64,000 nucleotides of DNA, from positions 1 through 64,000 of the forward strand of contig JADFDI010000013.1 in the NCBI GenBank assembly GCA_018262985.1, given 5' to 3'. Each line of letters starts with the position of its first letter. Positions within the stretch are counted from its first letter, which is position 1. The notes below the pieces were generated by a model. It was not told the DNA's origin. It searched no databases and was given only the letters and a program-made list of their open reading frames with translations. A program made the translations under genes and the position numbers. The stretch comes from Spirochaetota bacterium (GTDB taxonomy: Bacteria > Spirochaetota > Spirochaetia > Treponematales > UBA12059). This document shows, piece after piece, positions 58,249-64,000 of this stretch.

Positions 58249-58302
58249 CGGGCAGCGCCGTCCGCGCCGCGCCGGCGACTCACCGACCCGAGAGGACCCC
58301 CC

Positions 58303-59616
58303 ATGCCCGCCGCCGCCGCCCGCGCCCTCTGCGACTTCCTCGACGCCTCGCCCACCGCCTTCCACGCGGCCGATTCCATAGCCGCCGCCCTGCGCGCCTC
58401 GGGCGCCGTCCGCCTGGACGAGCGCGAGGCCTGGAAGCTCGAGGCGGGCAAGACCTATTACGTCGACCGCAACTGCTCGAGCGTCATCGCCTTCCGCCCG
58501 GGCACCGCCCTGCCCGAGGACTCGGGCTTCGCCATGGCGGGAGCCCATACCGACGCGCCGGCCCTGCGCGTGCGGCCCGAGAAGGCCCTGCGCGCGCGCC
58601 GTTCCGAGCGGATAGCGGTGGAGGTATACGGAGGACCCATCGTTTCCACCTGGCTCGACCGGCCGCTCTCGCTCGCCGGCCGCGTGGCGGTCCGCGGCAA
58701 GGACGGACGCGCGATGGCGCGCCTCGTCAACCTGGCCAGACCGGTCGCGGTGGTGCCCAACCTGGCCATCCACCTGAACCGCGAGGTCAACAAGGGTTTC
58801 GAGTACAATGCCCAGAACCACCTGCCCGCCCTCTGCGCCTGGCCGGCGGAGGAAGCCGCGGACCAGGCGCGCGCGCCGTGGGCGCTTCAGGCGGTGGCCG
58901 CGGAGCTCGGCGTCGAGGTCAAGGACGTGCTCGGTACGGAGCTCTTCCTGGTCGACGCGCAGCGCGCGCTCGCCTTCGGCCCCGACGCGGAACTCGTGAA
59001 CTCCGGCCGCGCGGACGACCTCGCGGGCTGCCACGCCATCCTGCAGGCATTCCGCCAGTCGGAGCCGAAGCCGCACGCACAGGTCGCGGTCTTCTTCGAC
59101 AACGAGGAGGTCGGCTCGGCCACCCTCCAGGGCGCCGACGGGATCTACCTCCGCGACCTCCTCGAGCGTGTCTCGGAAGCCCTCGGCTCGGGCGGCGAGG
59201 GCTTCAAGCGCGCGTTGTCGCGCAGCTTCTCCGTCTCGGTCGACGCCGCCCAGGGCTGGCACCCGTCCTACGCCGACAAGTACGACGAAACCTACGGCCC
59301 CGTCCTCAACGGAGGCCCCGCGGTCAAGGCCAACGCCAATTTCCGCTACGCCACCGACGCCCTCTCCGAAGCGGCCTTCCGCTCGCTCTGCGCCGAGGCC
59401 GGCGTGCCCTGCCAGAAATTCCAGGTGCGCGCGGACCAGACCCCCGGCTCGACCATCGGTCCGATCTCCTCGAAGCTCACGGGCGTACGCACCGTGGACG
59501 TAGGCGCGCCGCTCCTGGCCATGCATTCCATCCGCGAGACCGTGGGCGGCCGCGACCACGAGTGGATGATCGCCGCGATCCGCAAGCTCTTCGAGCGGGG
59601 CCCGGACCTGTACTGA
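58303..59616 (+). CDS. M18 family aminopeptidase
   Basis: 437 residues of the M18 zinc aminopeptidase family: FAMAGAHTDAPALRVRPEK (first metal His-Asp), VAVFFDNEEVGSATLQGADG (Glu pair with catalytic base), FSVSVDAAQGWHPSYADKYD and the C-terminal MHSIRETVGGRDHEWM, which provides the last His. Known members trim N-terminal acidic or other residues from peptides as large tetrahedral complexes in the cytoplasm. Complete ligand set and typical length. Confidence 0.94.
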   Translation: MPAAAARALCDFLDASPTAFHAADSIAAALRASGAVRLDEREAWKLEAGKTYYVDRNCSSVIAFRPGTALPEDSGFAMAGAHTDAPALRVRPEKALRARRSERIAVEVYGGPIVSTWLDRPLSLAGRVAVRGKDGRAMARLVNLARPVAVVPNLAIHLNREVNKGFEYNAQNHLPALCAWPAEEAADQARAPWALQAVAAELGVEVKDVLGTELFLVDAQRALAFGPDAELVNSGRADDLAGCHAILQAFRQSEPKPHAQVAVFFDNEEVGSATLQGADGIYLRDLLERVSEALGSGGEGFKRALSRSFSVSVDAAQGWHPSYADKYDETYGPVLNGGPAVKANANFRYATDALSEAAFRSLCAEAGVPCQKFQVRADQTPGSTIGPISSKLTGVRTVDVGAPLLAMHSIRETVGGRDHEWMIAAIRKLFERGPDLY

Positions 59617-59661
59617 GGTCGCGCGCTCCGCAGCTCGCTGAGCGATTCGCGCTGCTAAGAA

Positions 59662-59694
59662 AAAAGGGAAGGCCGCGGGGCCTTCCCTTTTCTT
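59662..59694. terminator. Bidirectional intrinsic terminator
   Basis: AAAAGGGAAGGCC GCGG GGCCTTCCCTTTT: a 13-bp perfect stem with A run on the left and T run on the right, between the convergent M18 and LysM genes. It should work on both strands. Confidence 0.9.
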
Positions 59695-59725
59695 CGCGTG
59701 CGCCCGGACGGCGTCAGTCCGAGCC

Positions 59726-60418
59726 TTACTCGCCGAGGGCCGGGTAGACGGCCTCGGGATCCCAGAACCCCGAGCGGAGCTCGCCGGCGAGGCTGGGGAT
59801 GACCAGCACCTGGCCCGGTTCGATCAGGTGGGGGTTGTCGGGCTGCGCGAAGGTGTCGCGGTTGGCTTCCCAGAGGAGCGGCCACTTGGTCTTGTCGTTG
59901 TAGACCCACGGATACGCCGCGATGCGCCAGAGGCACTCGCGGGTCGGCAGGAGCAGGCGGACCACGTAGCTCGCGGGCAGGACGCCCGATTCGGCGAGCC
60001 CTTCGAGGGCGATGAGGCCGTTCTCCGCGTACTGCCGGGCGTCGACGTAATCCTCGGAGTCGAAGCTCCCCGTCGCGGCCTCGAGGCTCGCTCGCGCCAC
60101 GTCGAGGTTCATGAACAGGTCCTCGGCGTTCGCGTAGGCTTCGACTTCGGCGATGCGGCTATCGAGCGCGGCCATGCGGGTCGAGGCCTCGGAGCGCGCG
60201 AGCATGCGCGCGACGTACTCGTCGGAGAGCCTCGAGAACTCCTTCGACTGGGCCGCGTAGTCGGCCGCGGCGTCGTAGTCGCCCTCGTCGAAGGAAAGCC
60301 GGGCCAGGGCCTCGTACTCGCGGGCCTTGACCAGGTACTCGTTGTTGGAAAAATCCTGGGCGATGAGCGCCGCCGCGACCAGGAGCAGGACGGCTACGGC
60401 GATGGCTGCTTTCTTCAT
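59726..60418 (-). CDS. Secreted LysM-domain protein
   Basis: 230 residues. Signal peptide MKKAAIAVAVLLLVAAALIA, then a helical region with TPR-like stretches (EYEALARLSFDEGDYDAAAD and GSFDSEDYVDARQYAENGLI), and a C-terminal LysM-like domain (RECLWRIAAYPWVYNDKTKW and HLIEPGQVLVIPSL). Start ATG 60418 with GGAGG six bases upstream. Follows the lipoprotein gene by 13 bases, as the second gene of a two-gene operon. Order and features recall the treponemal tmpA/tmpB pair, an analogy I could not test. Confidence 0.85.
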   Translation of the reverse strand: MKKAAIAVAVLLLVAAALIAQDFSNNEYLVKAREYEALARLSFDEGDYDAAADYAAQSKEFSRLSDEYVARMLARSEASTRMAALDSRIAEVEAYANAEDLFMNLDVARASLEAATGSFDSEDYVDARQYAENGLIALEGLAESGVLPASYVVRLLLPTRECLWRIAAYPWVYNDKTKWPLLWEANRDTFAQPDNPHLIEPGQVLVIPSLAGELRSGFWDPEAVYPALGE

Positions 60419-60431
60419 GTCGTGCCTCCCA

Positions 60432-61460
60432 CTAGTTTCCGGCCGCCGCGTCGGCTTCCGCGGCATACTCGGCGCTGGCCTCTCGGGCGGCCTGCATCGC
60501 GGCCATGGCGGCCAGGGCGGCTTCGCGCTTGGCGAGGGCTTCCTCCCAGGCGGCCTTGAACAGGCGCTCCGATTCCTCGAAGAGCCTCGCGGCTTCCTCG
60601 TACTCGCCCGCGGAGAAGGCGGCGACGGCTCGGTCGTGGACGGACTGCGCGTCGTCGAACCCGGCCTTCGCGGCCACGTCGGCCTTGATGTCCACGGCGG
60701 CGAGCCGTTCCTTCTCGGATACCGCTCGGCGTTCGCCGGCCTGGTACTCGAAACCCTTGTCGAGGACCAGGTTGTAGCGGAGCAGCGCTTCCTCGGCGGC
60801 GTCGACCGAGGCGTTCGGATCGGCCGGGAAGAGGGCGTCGCCCGCGGCCAGCTTCTCTCCGGCGAGGGCGTAGTTGCCCGCGTCGTAGGAAGCCCAGTCG
60901 TTTTCGTCGATGCGCGCCTTGACCGCGAGGGCCTTGGCCTTGGTCTCGGCGTTGTACCAGGCGATCCGGGCGGCTTCGTAGGAGGCCGCGGCCTCCTCGC
61001 TCTTGCCCTCGGCGGCCAGCTTCTCGGCGGCCGCGTAGGCGGCGGCCCCGGCGGCCATGCGGTCGGCGGCGACCGCGTCCGCGCCGGCTGACCGCGCGGC
61101 GTCGCGTGCCGCCAGCGCCTTGTCCCTGGCGGCCTTCTCCTTGAGCGCGAGCCCGGAATCGATGGCCTCGCGGAACGCGGCCGAAGAGGCTTCGTACTTC
61201 GCGGCGGCGGTAGGGATGTCGGCCGCGTCCTGGGCGCCGACGCCGGCGACGTAGAGCTCGTTGGCGGCGCGGTAGTCCGCGGTCTCGGCGAGGCCGAGAT
61301 CGAAGGCTTCCTTTTTCAGGGCTTCGGTTTCCGCGCGCAGCGCGGCGATATCGATCGCGGGCTCCGGCTCGGGCTCCGGCGCTGCGGGCGGCTTGGACGC
61401 GCAGCCGAGCGCCAGGAAGAAGGCGAGCAGCGGCAGGGCCAGCAGGCGATGGCGTTTCAT
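60432..61460 (-). CDS. TmpA-like Ala/Glu-rich lipoprotein
   Basis: 342 residues. Signal peptide with a lipobox, LLAFFLALGC-AS, then PEPEPEP linker and about 300 residues of heptad-like Ala/Glu helices with repeats such as YAAAEKLAAEGKSEEAAASY and AVAAFSAGEYEEAARLFEES (TPR/coiled-coil type). Probably periplasmic and anchored to a membrane; no enzyme motif. GGAGG precedes the ATG. First gene of the two-gene operon with the LysM protein. A possible promoter, TACACA-17-TACCAT, lies near 61522-61550. Confidence 0.82.
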   Translation of the reverse strand: MKRHRLLALPLLAFFLALGCASKPPAAPEPEPEPAIDIAALRAETEALKKEAFDLGLAETADYRAANELYVAGVGAQDAADIPTAAAKYEASSAAFREAIDSGLALKEKAARDKALAARDAARSAGADAVAADRMAAGAAAYAAAEKLAAEGKSEEAAASYEAARIAWYNAETKAKALAVKARIDENDWASYDAGNYALAGEKLAAGDALFPADPNASVDAAEEALLRYNLVLDKGFEYQAGERRAVSEKERLAAVDIKADVAAKAGFDDAQSVHDRAVAAFSAGEYEEAARLFEESERLFKAAWEEALAKREAALAAMAAMQAAREASAEYAAEADAAAGN

Positions 61461-61567
61461 CGGCGACCTCCGTACGGTTTTGCTTGCGGGCGGACGCGGC
61501 GCGGCCTCCGCCCGTACTTCATGGTAACACCGATGGCTATGAATGTGTACCTTCGGGGGGAGAAAAG

Positions 61568-61600
61568 ACCGGTATCGGGGGGGTTTGGCCCGATACCGGT
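61568..61600 (-). terminator. Intrinsic terminator of the ArsA-like operon
   Basis: On the minus strand ACCGGTATCGGG / CCCGATACCGGT, a 12-bp perfect stem with a 9-base loop, followed by CTTTTCT. It lies 16 bases after the MIP18-like gene stop. Confidence 0.78.
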
Positions 61601-61615
61601 TCGCGCCGGGCCGGC

Positions 61616-61888
61616 CTAGGCCGTTTCGACCGTCCAGCCGGGCAGGGCGGCTCCGATCGCCTCGCGGACGCGGCGCGCAATGCCCTCGACGCTAAGTCCG
61701 TCGACCAGGCTGCAGGCCGGGCAGTCGAAACGCTTGTCCGCCACGGCCAGCCTGACGATGACGCGCCGCTCGGTCCCGGAGTAGCTCACCTGCCGTACGA
61801 AGCCCAGGTCGAGCACCGACACCAGGGTCTGCGGCTCGATGACCGAGGCCAGGGCGGAGTCGATCTTCGAACGGACCTCGTCCGCCAT
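61616..61888 (-). CDS. MIP18/DUF59-like Fe-S assembly protein
   Basis: 90 residues of the MIP18 (DUF59) fold: VIEPQTLVSVLDLGFVRQVS replaces the usual DPELG.SVVDLG pattern, and RFDCPACSLVDGLSVEGIAR has CPAC where many relatives have CP and one Cys. Family members help insert Fe-S clusters into targets. It is the last gene of the four-gene minus-strand unit with the ArsA-like ATPase, one base apart from the previous stop. Confidence 0.8.
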   Translation of the reverse strand: MADEVRSKIDSALASVIEPQTLVSVLDLGFVRQVSYSGTERRVIVRLAVADKRFDCPACSLVDGLSVEGIARRVREAIGAALPGWTVETA

Positions 61889-61889
61889 C

Positions 61890-62528
61890 TCAGGACTCCT
61901 TTTCGCGGACGCAGGCGCGGGCCTGGCGCTCGAGCACGGGCAGGACCTCGCCCAGATCGCCTTTCCGCGGAATCAAGTAGAAGAACACCGTGCGGTTGTC
62001 GGGGAAGCAGCAGAAGTGCCGGAGCACCGACGGGTCGGGCAGGGCCGCCAGGGTGTCGTCGAGGACCCTGGTATCGTCCTTCCCTTTCCAGAGGATCAGG
62101 AAGCGCTTGCCGCCTTTCTCGACGCTGCGCCGCTCCATGCCCTCGATGCCGTCAATCTTGGCGCGCTTCAGGTGCCCGGCCTCGACCAGGTGCATCTCGC
62201 CGAGCATCTTGCGCTTGGTGTAGAGATTGGCGAAGAAACGGTCGCCGAAGCCGATGAGGCGCGAGAGCGGCAGGTAGAGCATGGATTGGCGGGGGCTCAG
62301 GGTTATGGCGCCCTTGGCCTCGGTCCAGGGATCCTTCAGGGAATACGTGAAGTTGTGGCCGATGGCGCCGCCGATGTTGACGTAATTCGTCTCCTTCGGG
62401 GCGAAGGTCTTCTCCGCGGCCGACGAGATGCGGGCGGCGATCCAGCGGTTCTTCTTGACGCCGAGGAAGTACTGGACGGTGGCGGCGATGCCGAGCGCGG
62501 CGATGCCGCCTACGAAGAGGGGGTTCAT
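61890..62528 (-). CDS. Conserved hypothetical membrane-anchored protein
   Basis: 212 residues. One N-terminal membrane segment (LFVGGIAALGIAATVQYFLG) followed by a basic cytoplasmic region. The body (ETNYVNIGGAIGHNFTYSLK and GKRFLILWKGKDDTRVLDDT) looks like a compact alpha/beta domain. The pattern DPSVLRHFCCFPDNRTVFFY holds a Cys pair. No family recognised. Its position between the ArsA-like ATPase and MIP18-like genes, with 1-12-base gaps, implies a shared function, perhaps as a membrane docking factor. Confidence 0.78.
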   Translation of the reverse strand: MNPLFVGGIAALGIAATVQYFLGVKKNRWIAARISSAAEKTFAPKETNYVNIGGAIGHNFTYSLKDPWTEAKGAITLSPRQSMLYLPLSRLIGFGDRFFANLYTKRKMLGEMHLVEAGHLKRAKIDGIEGMERRSVEKGGKRFLILWKGKDDTRVLDDTLAALPDPSVLRHFCCFPDNRTVFFYLIPRKGDLGEVLPVLERQARACVREKES

Positions 62529-62540
62529 GGGTGCCTTTCC

Positions 62541-63473
62541 TTACTCGCCGCCGAGGAATTCCGCCGCCAGGGCGGTCACGTCGACGCGCGAGAGATCGTC
62601 GAGCGAGCGGATGCCCTCGCTCCGGAAATCCAGTTCGAAGAAGGGGAGCCTCCGGAGCCCGTCGTCGAGCCGCCAGGAAGCGGTGGAGATCCCGCGCTTG
62701 TTGAGGCAGGCCGCGTCGAGGCCGATGCCGATGCGGTCGAGCTCGTCCTTGATGCGGAGGGCCTCCGACACGGACAGGACGTCCGGGTTGACGATGACGG
62801 AGAGGAAGCTCTCCTCGGCGAAGAGCCGGTGCAGGACGCCGAGCCGCCTCGAGATGGCGGAGAGCTTTCCGTAGACGCGGTCGTCGTCCTTGTCCACGCA
62901 GCTCGCGGCGGTCGGCGACTCGGGATTGAGCCGCGTGACCACCTGCCGCTTCTCGAGGATGCGCTCGCGCAGCTTGGCCAGTTCCTTGACCCAGAGCCCG
63001 GAAATGGTGGGCAGGGCCAGGAAGCGGAGCGAGAGCGCCGTGGGCGGCGTGTCGAACACCACGACGTCGAAGTCGGCGGACAGTTCGCAATGCACGTGCT
63101 CGATGGCCCAGAGCATCGCGTATTCCTCGGTGCCCGGGGAGTAGCGCATGATGTCGAAGAAGGAGTCGAGGTTGAAGCTCGAGTTGTAGGCGTAGGTGGC
63201 CTTGAGCTCCGAGCGGCTCTCCTCGAGGTAGCGCTCCACCCAGGCGCCGAGGTCCACTTCCATGGCCGAGAGCCCCGGAGCCGCCGCCGCGGGCCGGTCG
63301 GAGAGCATGACGCCGAGGGCGTCGCCCAGATTGTGCGCCGGGTCGAGCGAGACGGCGAGGACGCGCTTGCCGCGCTTCGCGAGCTCGAGGGCGAAGGCCG
63401 CGGAGAGGGTGGTCTTCCCGACCCCGCCCTTGCCGAGGAAGAAGGCGGTGTTCCGCACGGGCTTTCCTTTCAT
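62541..63473 (-). CDS. ArsA/Get3-family ATPase
   Basis: 310 residues, single ArsA half. P-loop FFLGKGGVGKTTLSAAFALE, switch I SLDPAHNLGDALGV (DPAH motif), switch II DVVVFDTPPTALSLRFLALP. The arsenite-binding Cys triad of true ArsA is not seen; ASCVDKDDD has one Cys near residue 185 and ACLNKRG another near 250. No arsB, arsC or arsR gene is near, so it is likelier a Get3-like targeting or metallochaperone ATPase. Four-gene operon: small protein, ArsA-like, hypothetical, MIP18. Confidence 0.88.
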   Translation of the reverse strand: MKGKPVRNTAFFLGKGGVGKTTLSAAFALELAKRGKRVLAVSLDPAHNLGDALGVMLSDRPAAAAPGLSAMEVDLGAWVERYLEESRSELKATYAYNSSFNLDSFFDIMRYSPGTEEYAMLWAIEHVHCELSADFDVVVFDTPPTALSLRFLALPTISGLWVKELAKLRERILEKRQVVTRLNPESPTAASCVDKDDDRVYGKLSAISRRLGVLHRLFAEESFLSVIVNPDVLSVSEALRIKDELDRIGIGLDAACLNKRGISTASWRLDDGLRRLPFFELDFRSEGIRSLDDLSRVDVTALAAEFLGGE

Positions 63474-63478
63474 CGTCG

Positions 63479-63763
63479 CTAGTCTATCTCGAGCATGCCC
63501 GCCAGGGCGCCCAGGGGGTCCTGCGCGAAGTCGCTTCGCGACATCATCACGGAGAGCTCGCGCTCGAGGTGGGGCAGGAGCTCGATGGCGATGGCCGACG
63601 GCGGCGAGGGCAGCCCGGCGAAGCCGCCGAGCACCAGCAGGGCGAAGGCGTTCTCGAGCTCGCGGAGCTCGAACTCCAGCATGCCCGTGGCCTTCTCGCG
63701 GTGCACCTGCACCATCGTCGACCAGACGCCCCTGGCCAGGCGCGCGATGCCGAAACCCGCCAT
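63479..63763 (-). CDS. Small conserved protein upstream of the ArsA-like ATPase
   Basis: 94 residues (ATG 63763 with GGAGG five bases upstream; a longer frame opening at 63778 lacks a good site). Helical, with a hydrophobic core segment LENAFALLVLGGFAGLPSPP and ELLPHLERELSVMM at the end. No recognised family. It starts the four-gene ArsA-like unit, five bases before the ATPase gene, and may be an adaptor for it. Confidence 0.72.
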   Translation of the reverse strand: MAGFGIARLARGVWSTMVQVHREKATGMLEFELRELENAFALLVLGGFAGLPSPPSAIAIELLPHLERELSVMMSRSDFAQDPLGALAGMLEID

Positions 63764-63792
63764 GCGTCCCTCCGTCACCCGAAGATACGAAA

Positions 63793-63815
63793 GGGGCTTC
63801 CCCGAGGGAAGCCCC
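63793..63815 (-). terminator. Stem-loop between the edge peptide and the ArsA-like operon
   Basis: GGGGCTTCCC CGA GGGAAGCCCC, a 10-bp perfect stem with a 3-base loop. On the minus strand it is followed by CTTTCG, a short T run, so it may end transcription from the 63870-63995 gene. Confidence 0.55.
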
Positions 63816-63869
63816 CGACCGGGAATCGCCCCGGGCCGCCCCGAACGGGCGGTCCGGGACGCACGCGCG

Positions 63870-63995
63870 TCAGGCCGCGACCTTGGTCTTGTAGTTCTTG
63901 AGGAAGCTCGCGATCATGCTGAAGTTCAGCACGAGCATGACGAGCGTGATGGTGCCGACCACCGAGCCGGTGATCACGTTCTTGGTCTTGGCCAT
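63870..63995 (-). CDS. Possible 41-residue single-span membrane peptide (or C-terminus of an off-window gene)
   Basis: On the minus strand the frame reads MAKTKNVITGSVVGTITLVM followed by LVLNFSMIASFLKNYKTKVAA and a stop. It has one membrane-spanning segment between basic ends. Only five bases precede the ATG in the window, so it cannot be decided whether this is a complete small protein or the tail of a larger one. Confidence 0.5.
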   Translation of the reverse strand: MAKTKNVITGSVVGTITLVMLVLNFSMIASFLKNYKTKVAA

Positions 63996-64000
63996 GTCGG

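Noticed and set aside
62541-63473. Arsenite-efflux ATPase ArsA
   Set aside because: No arsB, arsC, arsD or arsR nearby and no Cys triad recognised; kept only as an ArsA/Get3 family member.

Overview
The window is about 64 kb of very GC-rich bacterial chromosome, densely coded on both strands. Gene content points to an anaerobic, fermentative spirochaete (Spirochaetales/Treponematales-like). The clues are a single-domain PUR-type nucleic-acid-binding protein, a tiny COX24/AURKAIP1-like basic protein, a TmpA-like lipoprotein followed by a LysM protein, PEGA/outer-membrane-type proteins, and a metabolism built on ferredoxin (2-oxoacid:ferredoxin oxidoreductase, Nfn transhydrogenase, Mbx/Mrp-type membrane complex). 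The taxonomic call is inference from family content only. No rRNA, tRNA or CRISPR array was seen.

Layout. 1-483: 3' end of an IS3-family element. 578-6602: phosphohexomutase, PUR protein, small membrane protein, response regulator, COX24-like mini-protein and a conserved hypothetical. 6748-11427: butyrate kinase, phosphobutyryltransferase and a four-subunit 2-oxoacid:ferredoxin oxidoreductase, a route from branched-chain 2-oxoacids to acyl-phosphate and ATP. 11428-13861: a REP-like hairpin pair, a YRFP-repeat membrane protein and a PlsC-type acyltransferase. 13956-18997 (minus): a MacAB-TolC-like efflux operon. 19224-22318 (minus): a ZIP transporter carrying a cyclic-nucleotide-binding domain, a secreted FMN-binding protein and a PAS protein. 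22538-25562: NfeD, two SPFH proteins and a Nudix hydrolase. 25590-27245 (minus): class I fumarase. 27461-33508: an overlapping cluster of an M20-like hydrolase, a GpgS-like enzyme, two further glycosyltransferases and a HAD hydrolase, possibly making a glucosylglycerate-type solute. 33556-40137: envelope and cell-wall genes (PEGA/beta-barrel protein, ParA/MinD ATPase, GH3 lipoprotein, VWA protein, LysM-M23 peptidase).

40734-54442 is the most striking region. NfnB and NfnA on the minus strand are divergent from a 13-gene plus-strand operon: Mrp-type antiporter subunits E, F, G, DUF4040, B and C; one 1038-residue protein that joins two MrpD/NuoM-like modules; NuoH-, NuoB-, NuoC- and NuoD-like subunits; a protein that joins a NuoI-like ferredoxin to a GltD/NfnB-like flavoprotein; and a rubrerythrin-like protein. 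This looks like an Mbx-type sodium or proton pump with its own NAD(P)H/FAD module, next to the soluble bifurcating transhydrogenase.

54610-59616: PTS enzyme I, the GTPase Der, a MerR-like regulator and an M18 aminopeptidase. 59726-61460 (minus): LysM protein and TmpA-like lipoprotein. 61616-63763 (minus): four genes centred on an ArsA/Get3-like ATPase with a MIP18-type Fe-S protein. 63870-63995 (minus): a possible small membrane peptide at the window edge.

Two genome-style features recur. Sigma70-like promoters are easy to see, and in six cases the -10 box ends only 6-7 bases before the start codon, which implies leaderless mRNAs. Intergenic spaces carry inverted repeats built from short CACAAAGG-like or AGAGACGC-like units.
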